From Chloroflexota bacterium (GTDB taxonomy: Bacteria > Chloroflexota > Anaerolineae > UBA7937), in the NCBI GenBank assembly GCA_003453555.1, contig DMLA01000239.1, positions 1-11,974 on the forward strand: a stretch of DNA of 11,974 nt, in the 5' to 3' direction. Shown one piece after another: positions 6,651 to 11,974 of the stretch (position 1 is its first letter; the number at the start of each line of letters is the position of its first letter). Below the pieces are notes generated by a model that was not told the DNA's origin, did no database searches, and was given only the letters and a program-made list of their open reading frames with translations. A program made the translations under genes and the position numbers.

Positions 6651-8231
6651 CTAGAACTTCCCCAGTTTCTTCCAGAGGTCTTGGATATGCTGCGGATAGT
6701 TGGCCCGCTCGGTGCGCCAGGCCTCGATCTGACCCAATCGGCCCAAGCGATCGGTGACCTTCTGCCACTCGTCGGCTGTATCTCGCAGTGCCCTCTCCGC
6801 ATCCTTCTGCCCAGCGAACGCCTGTTGCAGGTTGAGGTTCAGCTTGTCCAGGTATTCGTTGGCCCCTCGCAGAGCCAGGTCGGCGAAAGAGTTCTCTGTG
6901 AGCTTGAGGAGGATGGGCATGAACTCTGCGCCATAGGCCTCCTTCATCTTCTCGTCGTCGAACCAAGGCCGACGGAAGGTATCCAGGGTGCCTACCCGGG
7001 CGATGGCGTCCAACCCCACTGTGGGGCCGGTGAACCACTGGGCCCAGCAGTAGGCCGCCTCTGGGCATTTCCCATAGCGGGAGACGCTGAAGGACCAGCC
7101 CACCACATGGGGCACGGCCCGGATAAGGGTGCCATCATGCATGGTGCCCGGACACTCCAGGTAGCCGACCTTGCCGGCGATCTTCGAGGTCTCGGGATCC
7201 TGAGCCCACTTGCCCAAAGAGGCCCAAGCCCAGGCGAAGAAGACCGAGCCCTCCGGGAAGCGGGAATAGGCCACTGCCCAGTCGCCGGTGACCGCATCCT
7301 CGAACATATGGTTCTGGGTGAGCCGGATCTGCTCCTCCAGGGCGGTGACCCCCTCGTCAGAGACGATGAGGGGATCCATGTTGTCGTCGAAGTAGGCACC
7401 GCCTTTGGAGATGAAACGGGCTGCCCAGGCGGTGTAGGCGAAATACCGCTCCGCGTACATGTGGCCACCCCGGAAGCCCTCCTCCGGCCGGTCGAAGAAC
7501 TCGATCCACTGGTCGAACTCCTCCCAAGTGTTCGGGAGCGCCAACTCTCGACCATACTTGTCCTCGAAGGCGGCTTTATCGGCGGCTTCCATTATGTCCT
7601 TGCGGTAGAAGAGGCTGAAGGCGTCGTCGTCGGCCCCGAGGGCATAGCGCCGTCCCTTGTAGAGGCTGGTGAACCTGTCCAAAGGCGCAACGTAGGCGCT
7701 GGGTCCATGGTCCACCTCTGGATCGTACTTCGCCCACCAATCCGTCTGGTCGACGATGAGACCAGCCTCGGCCATATCCCCGATCCAGTTGCAGAAAGTC
7801 AGGAAGATGTCATAATCGCCAGTGCGGACTACGGCCTCGTTCATCGCCTTAGTATAGATATCCGCCTCCAGGCCGACCTCTGCCGATTGGAAGTTGAGCC
7901 CGGTGAGCCTGTTCCACTCCTCCAAGGCAGGGACTATGTTGTTCCGTTGGCCGGAGTGATGCATGATGGTGAAAGTGTCGCCGTCTTTGACCTTGCCTGC
8001 CTCTTTGAGCGCTTTGATCCCGTTGAGAGCTCGCTCCTCCGGAGTGGCACCTTCAACCGCTGCTACTGGAACGGCCGGCGCAGTCGTGGGCGTCGGCGTC
8101 GCTGCCGGAGCGCAGGCTGAGGCTAGACCACCCAATACTAGGGCCCCCCCGGCACCGCCAGCGGCTTTCAGAAAATCGCGACGGCTGAGGGGCCGTCTAA
8201 AGACCTTCTTCAATTCGTGCTTCTCCCCCAT
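6651..8231 (-). CDS. Tat-exported substrate-binding lipoprotein of sugar-type ABC importer
   Basis: Extracellular solute-binding protein, 526 residues, which captures the substrate and delivers it to the permease pair. The N-terminus has a twin-arginine signal, SRRDFLK at 16-22, a short hydrophobic stretch (23-37) and a lipobox ending in Cys40 (LASAC). An Ala/Pro/Thr-rich tether (41-57) follows, a style common in Chloroflexota lipoproteins. The rest reads as an SBP_bac_1/8-type bilobed fold rich in Trp, Tyr and Phe (for example NWIGDMAEAG, FSLFYRKDIM and YCWAQWFTG), suiting a carbohydrate ligand. At 526 residues it is about 80-100 longer than typical CUT1 binding proteins. The ATG start at 8231 is supported by AAGGAGG about nine bases upstream. 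It is the first transporter gene, preceded by a gap of about 100 bp containing a dyad. The ligand cannot be read from sequence; long binding proteins with two ATPases recall rhizobial-type glycerol importers. Confidence 0.93.
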   Translation of the reverse strand: MGEKHELKKVFRRPLSRRDFLKAAGGAGGALVLGGLASACAPAATPTPTTAPAVPVAAVEGATPEERALNGIKALKEAGKVKDGDTFTIMHHSGQRNNIVPALEEWNRLTGLNFQSAEVGLEADIYTKAMNEAVVRTGDYDIFLTFCNWIGDMAEAGLIVDQTDWWAKYDPEVDHGPSAYVAPLDRFTSLYKGRRYALGADDDAFSLFYRKDIMEAADKAAFEDKYGRELALPNTWEEFDQWIEFFDRPEEGFRGGHMYAERYFAYTAWAARFISKGGAYFDDNMDPLIVSDEGVTALEEQIRLTQNHMFEDAVTGDWAVAYSRFPEGSVFFAWAWASLGKWAQDPETSKIAGKVGYLECPGTMHDGTLIRAVPHVVGWSFSVSRYGKCPEAAYCWAQWFTGPTVGLDAIARVGTLDTFRRPWFDDEKMKEAYGAEFMPILLKLTENSFADLALRGANEYLDKLNLNLQQAFAGQKDAERALRDTADEWQKVTDRLGRLGQIEAWRTERANYPQHIQDLWKKLGKF

Positions 8232-8258
8232 TCCTTGTCCCCTCCTTGCTTGTAACGC

Positions 8259-8273
8259 CTGTCCAAAGGACAG
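8259..8273 (-). other. Short dyad/hairpin upstream of the binding-protein gene
   Basis: CTGTCC-AAA-GGACAG is a perfect 6-bp stem with a 3-nt loop, in the leader just upstream of the binding-protein ribosome-binding site (about 8241-8247). It could be a regulator half-site pair or a small mRNA stem affecting translation. Nothing in the sequence decides between these. Confidence 0.4.
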
Positions 8274-8280
8274 AAGCCTA

Positions 8281-8306
8281 GATGGATAGATTAATATCTA
8301 AGCATC
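8281..8306. promoter_or_regulatory. AT-rich imperfect palindrome, candidate operator
   Basis: GATG-GA-TAGAT-TAAT-ATCTA-AG-CATC is a 26-bp dyad: 9 of 11 arm positions pair around a 4-nt centre, with one 2-nt mismatch. It is clearly AT-rich inside a GC-rich neighbourhood and sits about 50 bp upstream of the binding-protein start, in the only intergenic gap between the catabolic genes and the transporter genes. The size and symmetry suit a dimeric regulator such as the local IclR protein, but I found no second copy in the window, so the assignment is inference. Confidence 0.45.
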
Positions 8307-8330
8307 ACCTCCCTCCTTCTGATTCCCCCA

Positions 8331-9008
8331 TCACAAACGGCCAAACTCGCTAAGGAGTTCCTCCACCGTCTTGCCTTCCTTGATCCGCTGCCTAGTGGCC
8401 TCTTCCTGGGCAGCCTGAGCCTGGGCTCTGGCTAACACCTCCCTCGCCTCTTCCTGGGGCACTACCACCACACCGATCTCATCGACCAAAACTATATCCC
8501 CCGGGTTAACTCGCACCCCCCCGCAGGTGATGGGAACGTTCACCTCGATCGGTTCCATCCGTTGAGAGTAGGGAGAGTGGGTGGAGCGGGGTACTACGGC
8601 CCTGGTGCAGATGGGGAAGCCGAGGGCTTGGATTTCGTCGGTATCGCGAATAGCCCCGTCGACCACCGCGCCTACTACCCCCTTCTGCTGGCAGAGGCCA
8701 GCCATCAGCCCCCCCCAGACGGAGGTCTCGGTATCGCCACAGGCATCGACGACGATGAGATCACCAGGCCCTGCCACCTTTAGGGCGTCGAGGCAATCTA
8801 CCAAGTCGCCCGGGTACAGTTTGACGGTGAGGGCCACGCCCACGAACCGACTATCGGTCAGAGGCTTGATACTACTATGCATTACCCCCGCCCGCTCCAT
8901 GGAGTCAGCCACCACACAAGAAGGGCTATATATCTTAAGGAGTTTCCGAAATCCCTCAACGACTTCTGGCTCGGGCCTCCTCTCCAAGGTATTGATGATC
9001 CGTTTCAC
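8331..9008 (-). CDS. RraA / HMG-aldolase-like family protein
   Basis: A protein of 225 residues of the RraA-like fold, which includes 4-hydroxy-4-methyl-2-oxoglutarate (HMG) aldolases, related oxaloacetate decarboxylases, and the RNase E regulator RraA. Seen here: the metal/substrate loop around GG at 99-100 and the DGAIRD motif at 117-122, whose Arg121 and Asp122 match the pyruvate- and metal-binding pair of the aldolases. A C-terminal charged helix (about 185-220, Ala/Gln/Glu-rich) extends beyond the short E. coli-type RraA core (about 160 residues), as in the longer aldolase-type members. The GTG start at 9008 is chosen because GAGGAG lies 5 bases upstream; that site overlaps the aldolase gene's stop, so translation is probably coupled. 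Next to KDPG aldolase and KDG kinase, a divalent-metal aldolase or decarboxylase of a 2-keto acid is more likely than RNase regulation. Exact substrate unknown. Confidence 0.87.
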   Translation of the reverse strand: MKRIINTLERRPEPEVVEGFRKLLKIYSPSCVVADSMERAGVMHSSIKPLTDSRFVGVALTVKLYPGDLVDCLDALKVAGPGDLIVVDACGDTETSVWGGLMAGLCQQKGVVGAVVDGAIRDTDEIQALGFPICTRAVVPRSTHSPYSQRMEPIEVNVPITCGGVRVNPGDIVLVDEIGVVVVPQEEAREVLARAQAQAAQEEATRQRIKEGKTVEELLSEFGRL

Positions 9009-9017
9009 CTTCGCTCC

Positions 9018-9665
9018 TCAGCCTCCCTTGGCGCCCCTAATGGCGGCCACGAACTGGCGGGCTGTCTCGGTCAACTCGGCGAAGTTCCCCTCGGCGACCG
9101 CTCTCTTTTTCACCAGGTTGCCTCCCACCGCCACCGCCACCGCTCCAGCTTTGATGAAATCGCCCGTGTTTTCCAGGGACACCCCGCCCACGGGTATAAG
9201 CTTCACTTGAGGCAGCGGCCCCCGTATCGCTTTCAGGTAGTCGGGACCGCCAAGACTAGCGGGAAAGACCTTGACGAAATCGGCACCCCACTGCCAGGCG
9301 GTGAGGATCTCGGTGGGGCTAAAGGCACCGGGTATCACCACCTTGCTGTAGCGCCGGCAGACCTCGATCACATCTGGATCGAGGGTGGGCGCCACGATGA
9401 ATTCCGCCCCCGCCAGGATGGCTGCCCGGGCGGTCTCGGCATCGAGGACCGTCCCCGCTCCCAGAAGCACCTCGTCGCTGAACTCTCGCCTCGACTCTTC
9501 GATGATACTTAAAGCGTTGGGGGTGGTCATGGTGAACTCGATGATAGCCACGCCTCCAGCCTTGATCGCCTTCGCCACCTCTATCAACTGCTCGGAGCGG
9601 TCAAAGCGGACAATGGCGATAATACCGCTTTCCTCGATGAGCCTTGCTTGTTCATCTCTGTGCAT
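9018..9665 (-). CDS. eda: KDPG/KHG aldolase (2-keto-3-deoxy-6-phosphogluconate aldolase family)
   Basis: A class I aldolase of 215 residues, the usual length, that cleaves KDPG to pyruvate and glyceraldehyde 3-phosphate in the cytosol. The Schiff-base lysine is Lys132 in FVKVFPAS, the general acid/base is Glu43 in IIEFTMTTP, and Arg20 in AIVRF matches the carboxylate-binding position. The GAGTV strand (69-73) and the phosphate-binding segments PVGGV and VGGNLV complete the TIM barrel. The ATG at 9665 has AAGGAGAGGAG upstream and follows the KDG kinase stop by 25 bp, so kinase and aldolase form the classic KDG-to-pyruvate pair. Small differences from the E. coli enzyme, such as APTLDPD in place of SPGLT, are common in the wider family. 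2-keto-3-deoxy-6-phosphogalactonate or KHG could also be substrates. Confidence 0.93.
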   Translation of the reverse strand: MHRDEQARLIEESGIIAIVRFDRSEQLIEVAKAIKAGGVAIIEFTMTTPNALSIIEESRREFSDEVLLGAGTVLDAETARAAILAGAEFIVAPTLDPDVIEVCRRYSKVVIPGAFSPTEILTAWQWGADFVKVFPASLGGPDYLKAIRGPLPQVKLIPVGGVSLENTGDFIKAGAVAVAVGGNLVKKRAVAEGNFAELTETARQFVAAIRGAKGG

Positions 9666-9690
9666 TTTACGACTCCTCTCCTTTGCCTGA

Positions 9691-10674
9691 TCAGCGGGAG
9701 ATGCGAAGGCCCGCCCCCTTGAGTTGGGCTTCCACCTCCTCCAAGGTGGACCAGTTGAGGTCTCCCCAGGAGGTCTGCTTCAAGGCGGAGAAGGCGTTGC
9801 CATACCTCACCCCCTTGGCCAGCCCTTCGGTGAGATAGCCGTAGAGGAAGCCGGCGGTGTAGTTGTCGCCGCCTCCCACACGATCTACTACCTCGATCTC
9901 ATAGGTGACATCGTCATAGAAAGTGCCATCGGCATAGGCGATGGCGGTCCAGGTGTTCCGCCAGATGGAAGGGTTGCCCCGCAGGGTTATGGTCACCACC
10001 TTGAAGCCGAACTTCTCCGCCAACTCCACTGCTACCTGCTTGTAATCCTCCCTCACGATGCCGAAGACCCTCTTGGTGTCTTCCTCAGTAGTTAAGAGGA
10101 TGTCCACATAGTTCATGAAGGGGGTCTGGACCTCTCGTGCTTTCTCCTGGCTCCATAGTTTGGCTCGATAATTGAGGTCGTAACTCACCAGACAGCCGAC
10201 CTCTTTGGCCGTCTTCAACGCCTCCTCTGTTACCAGGGCCGCCGAATCGCTGAGGGCTGGGGTTATGCCACTGGTGTGGAAGAGGCGGGCGTCGGATAGT
10301 ACCCTAGCCCAATCGATCTCCCCTGGCTTGATGCGGCTGATAGCCGAGTTGGCCCGGTCGTATAGGACCTTGCTGGCCCGGGGCGAAGCGCCGTATTCAA
10401 CAAAATAGAGTCCCATCCGGTCTCCATCGCTCCAGACGATGTAGGAGGTATCCACGCCTTGCTCTCGGGCCTTATTGCGCACCATACGCCCCAGGGGGTT
10501 ATCGGGCAGGCGACTGACCCAGGCAGCGCTCAACCCCAGCCGACAGACACCAGCCGCTACGGTCAACTCCGAACCGCCTATGGTGACCTTCAGAGTGCTC
10601 GCCTGTTCCAACCTCTCAAAGTCGGGAGGGGCAAGCCGGATCATGGTCTCACCAAAGGTTACGACGTCGACCAT
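9691..10674 (-). CDS. kdgK: 2-keto-3-deoxygluconate kinase (PfkB family)
   Basis: A PfkB/ribokinase-family sugar kinase of 327 residues that phosphorylates KDG to KDPG with ATP. The C-terminal signature DRVGGGDNYTAGF holds the anion hole and catalytic base Asp270. The KDG-kinase-type substrate segments are visible: RMGLYFVE (86-93), the Pro98-Arg99 pair, and YDR (105-107). The N-terminal signature is IGGSELTVAAGVCRLG (32-47), where the usual Asn of 'GGxExNvA' is Thr38, a mild oddity. The start at 10674 is chosen because AAGGAG lies 6 bases upstream; earlier in-frame ATGs at 10680, 10692 and 10710 lack a properly spaced site. It is the first catabolic gene, 227 bp after the regulator gene, with its own promoter candidate. 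A role with KDGal or another 2-keto-3-deoxy acid is possible. Confidence 0.9.
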   Translation of the reverse strand: MVDVVTFGETMIRLAPPDFERLEQASTLKVTIGGSELTVAAGVCRLGLSAAWVSRLPDNPLGRMVRNKAREQGVDTSYIVWSDGDRMGLYFVEYGASPRASKVLYDRANSAISRIKPGEIDWARVLSDARLFHTSGITPALSDSAALVTEEALKTAKEVGCLVSYDLNYRAKLWSQEKAREVQTPFMNYVDILLTTEEDTKRVFGIVREDYKQVAVELAEKFGFKVVTITLRGNPSIWRNTWTAIAYADGTFYDDVTYEIEVVDRVGGGDNYTAGFLYGYLTEGLAKGVRYGNAFSALKQTSWGDLNWSTLEEVEAQLKGAGLRISR

Positions 10675-10712
10675 CTCCATCTCCTTTCCCATGGGCCCGG
10701 CGTAGGGCAAAG

Positions 10713-10741
10713 GTTAAAGGCTTCGGGCCATGAAAAGTCAA
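10713..10741 (-). promoter_or_regulatory. Sigma-70-type promoter candidate for the kdgK operon
   Basis: On the minus strand TTGACT (10736-10741) is followed after 17 bp by TTTAAC (10713-10718). The -35 box matches five of six consensus bases and the -10 box four of six. Initiation near 10706 would leave a leader of about 32 nt carrying the kdgK ribosome-binding site. The rest of the gap up to the iclR stop (10742-10901) shows no gene and no terminator. Confidence 0.5.
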
Positions 10742-10901
10742 GATACCGCAGGGGAGTAGCACCGGGGTTCTGAACGCCATGGGGGGAGACGGGACGGAAT
10801 GACCACCGCTACCCCCAGCCGCAGGATGTGTTTGTTGTCCGAGTGTTCCCCAGGCTTGGCCTTCAATCGGTTAACATCGATGATACTCCCCCTCGCTCCT
10901 C

Positions 10902-11696
10902 TCACCCTCGAGACTCCACATCTCCTGCCAAGCGACTGGAGATCGCCTGGCCAGCCTCCTTCACTTTGGCCACCAGTCCTCGCTCGGCTATCGCTCGGTC
11001 GATCCGCCCAGCGGGGCCGGAGACGCTGATAGCCCCCACCACCTTCTGACGGTAGTTCCAGATGGGGACGGCGACACATTTTACCTCTGGCTCATGTTCC
11101 TCGTTATCGATGGCGAAGCCGCGCTCCCTAATAGAAGCCAACTCTCTGCGAAGTTCTGTCAAGTCGGTGATGGTATTAGGGGTAAAACGACGCAAACCCG
11201 ATTCGCCGTACAGTTGGCGGATCTCGCTCTCCGGTAGGTAAGCCAGCATAGCCTTGCCCAAGCCAGTGCAATGGGCTGGAGCGCGCCTCCCAACCTGGGA
11301 GCCCATGATGCCGATGGGCAGAAGCCCCTCTAACTTCTCGAGGTAGACCACCTCCGATCCAGCCAACCTTGCCAGATGGACCGTCTCCTTACAGTCATCC
11401 CGCAGGCCGTTCAGAATAGGCAACGCCTCCTTACGGATATCGCTCTGGTTCAGAAAAACGCTACCCAATTCAAGGCAGGTGACCCCTAGCCGGTACTTCC
11501 GAGCCTCCTGATCCTGTTCCACATAGCCGTGAGCCTGCAACGTCACTAGCAGCCGGAAGGTGGTGCTACGGTTCAGGTTGATGCGTTGGCTGATCTCTGC
11601 CAGGCTCAACTCCGACTGCACGCCGGAGAAGGTTTTCAATAACTCCAAGGCCCTGGAGACAGAGCGGATGACGTAGCGCTGTTCGTCTTTGGGCAT
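10902..11696 (-). CDS. IclR-family transcriptional regulator
   Basis: A DNA-binding regulator of 264 residues, normal length for the family. The N-terminal winged helix-turn-helix (about 8-70) has helices LSLAEISQRI and NRSTTFRLLVTL (helix-turn-helix 31-53) and ends with YRLGVTCLELG. The C-terminal GAF-like effector domain (about 82-257) carries the family hallmarks APAHCTGLGKAMLAYLP, DNEEHEPEVKCVAVPI and GAISVSGPAGRI, where small organic acids or sugar acids usually bind. The ATG at 11696 follows AAAGGT by seven bases. It heads the operon, in the same direction as the catabolic and transport genes, so it is the natural candidate to control them and itself. KdgR-type IclR regulators sense KDG, which would fit the kinase and aldolase next door, but the ligand is inferred. 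Confidence 0.92.
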   Translation of the reverse strand: MPKDEQRYVIRSVSRALELLKTFSGVQSELSLAEISQRINLNRSTTFRLLVTLQAHGYVEQDQEARKYRLGVTCLELGSVFLNQSDIRKEALPILNGLRDDCKETVHLARLAGSEVVYLEKLEGLLPIGIMGSQVGRRAPAHCTGLGKAMLAYLPESEIRQLYGESGLRRFTPNTITDLTELRRELASIRERGFAIDNEEHEPEVKCVAVPIWNYRQKVVGAISVSGPAGRIDRAIAERGLVAKVKEAGQAISSRLAGDVESRG

Positions 11697-11911
11697 CGGC
11701 TACCTTTGCAAAAAAAGAGAGCGCATCCGAGGCACGAAAATCGGCCTCTACCTGCACTCCCCAGGACACCCTCTGTGACTGGAAAGAGTCCCCACCTCGT
11801 TTCACCTCTTCGTGACAGCACTCAACCATTGTGGGATTCCAGACAAGAAATCACAAACTAATACAGGCGCGAAGAAATTTCATCCTATAAAACGATATTG
11901 CAAACAATCAA
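11697..11911 (-). promoter_or_regulatory. Long iclR leader with a palindrome and a hairpin near a T-run
   Basis: If transcription starts near 11905, iclR has an untranslated leader of about 209 nt. Just downstream of the start is GAAATTTC (11874-11881), extended to 12 of 14 paired bases over 11871-11884, a possible operator. Nearer the gene, GAGGC/GCCTC arms (11729-11733, 11744-11748) with an inner CGA/TCG pair form a hairpin. A run of seven T follows 12 nt later on the minus strand (11710-11716), too far for a standard terminator. I see no known riboswitch fold and no convincing leader ORF. Confidence 0.4.
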
Positions 11912-11940
11912 ATTATAGCATGAACTCCCTCCCCTGTCAA
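11912..11940 (-). promoter_or_regulatory. Consensus sigma-70 promoter upstream of iclR
   Basis: On the minus strand TTGACA (11935-11940) and TATAAT (11912-11917) are both perfect consensus hexamers separated by exactly 17 bp. Start of transcription is expected near 11905, reading into iclR and possibly the whole operon. A promoter this strong for a regulator gene implies that it is normally held down, for example by autorepression. Confidence 0.85.
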
Positions 11941-11974
11941 GAGGCCGCAGAAACCGGTCGCGTCACATTGGTTC

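Noticed and set aside
6681..8120. A 479-residue open frame on the plus strand, antisense to the binding-protein gene
   Set aside because: It is an antisense shadow created by GC-rich third positions. It has no ribosome-binding site or recognisable motif, and the minus-strand protein has a full signal peptide and family features.
8877..9512. A 211-residue plus-strand open frame opposite eda and the RraA-like gene
   Set aside because: Its composition is His/Gly/Arg/Pro-rich, it spans two well supported minus-strand genes, and no motif is visible.
11710..11748. Hairpin plus seven-T run as an intrinsic attenuator before iclR
   Set aside because: The T-run begins 12 nt after the stem and the stem has a bulge. 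Standard terminators place the T-run directly after the stem, so I only list it as part of the leader.
11566..11829. An 87-residue minus-strand frame starting in the iclR leader and overlapping the iclR start
   Set aside because: It runs out of frame into the conserved DNA-binding domain of iclR and has no family resemblance. The ATG at 11829 lacks a good ribosome-binding site.

Overview
The window comes from a bacterium and holds one long co-directional locus on the minus strand, reading from about 11.9 kb down to 0.85 kb. The best guess for the host is a Chloroflexota-like organism. The grounds are a Tat-exported lipoprotein whose cysteine is followed by an Ala/Pro/Thr-rich tether, moderately high GC, and strong Shine-Dalgarno sites. 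This placement is inferred from style, not from a marker gene.

Layout in transcription order: an IclR-family regulator (11696-10902) with a textbook sigma-70 promoter and a leader of about 209 nt; a gap of 227 bp with a second promoter candidate; 2-keto-3-deoxygluconate (KDG) kinase (10674-9691); KDPG/KHG aldolase (9665-9018); an RraA/HMG-aldolase-like protein (9008-8331); a 97-bp gap with an AT-rich dyad; a long solute-binding lipoprotein (8231-6651); an intercistronic hairpin; two MalF/MalG-type permeases (6584-5637, 5611-4709); two different MalK/UgpC-type ATPases (4695-3574, 3587-2448); a small amidohydrolase (2446-1706); and an SDR oxidoreductase (1618-845). Downstream, on the plus strand and convergent with the SDR gene, lies a frameshifted relic of an OmpR/PhoB-type winged-helix domain (about 506-812). 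The first 500 bases hold no gene that I can support.

The locus reads as a carbohydrate or sugar-acid uptake and catabolism operon. The lipoprotein captures the substrate, the two permeases and two ATPases import it, and the SDR, amidohydrolase and perhaps the RraA-like protein process it toward a 2-keto-3-deoxy sugar acid. KDG kinase and KDPG aldolase then give pyruvate and a triose phosphate. No dehydratase or isomerase that would make KDG is in the window, so the real substrate is open. The IclR protein is the likely local regulator.

The most striking observation is that the two ATPases are asymmetric in a complementary way. The first keeps the Q-loop Gln and Walker B Glu but has lost the LSGGQ signature and the D-loop Asp. 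The second keeps the signature (FSGGE) and D-loop but has Glu in the Q-loop and Gln for the Walker B catalytic Glu. In a head-to-tail heterodimer all losses fall in one composite ATP site and the other stays intact. This one-active-site design is well known in heterodimeric ABC exporters, but I do not know it as a feature of MalK-type importers.
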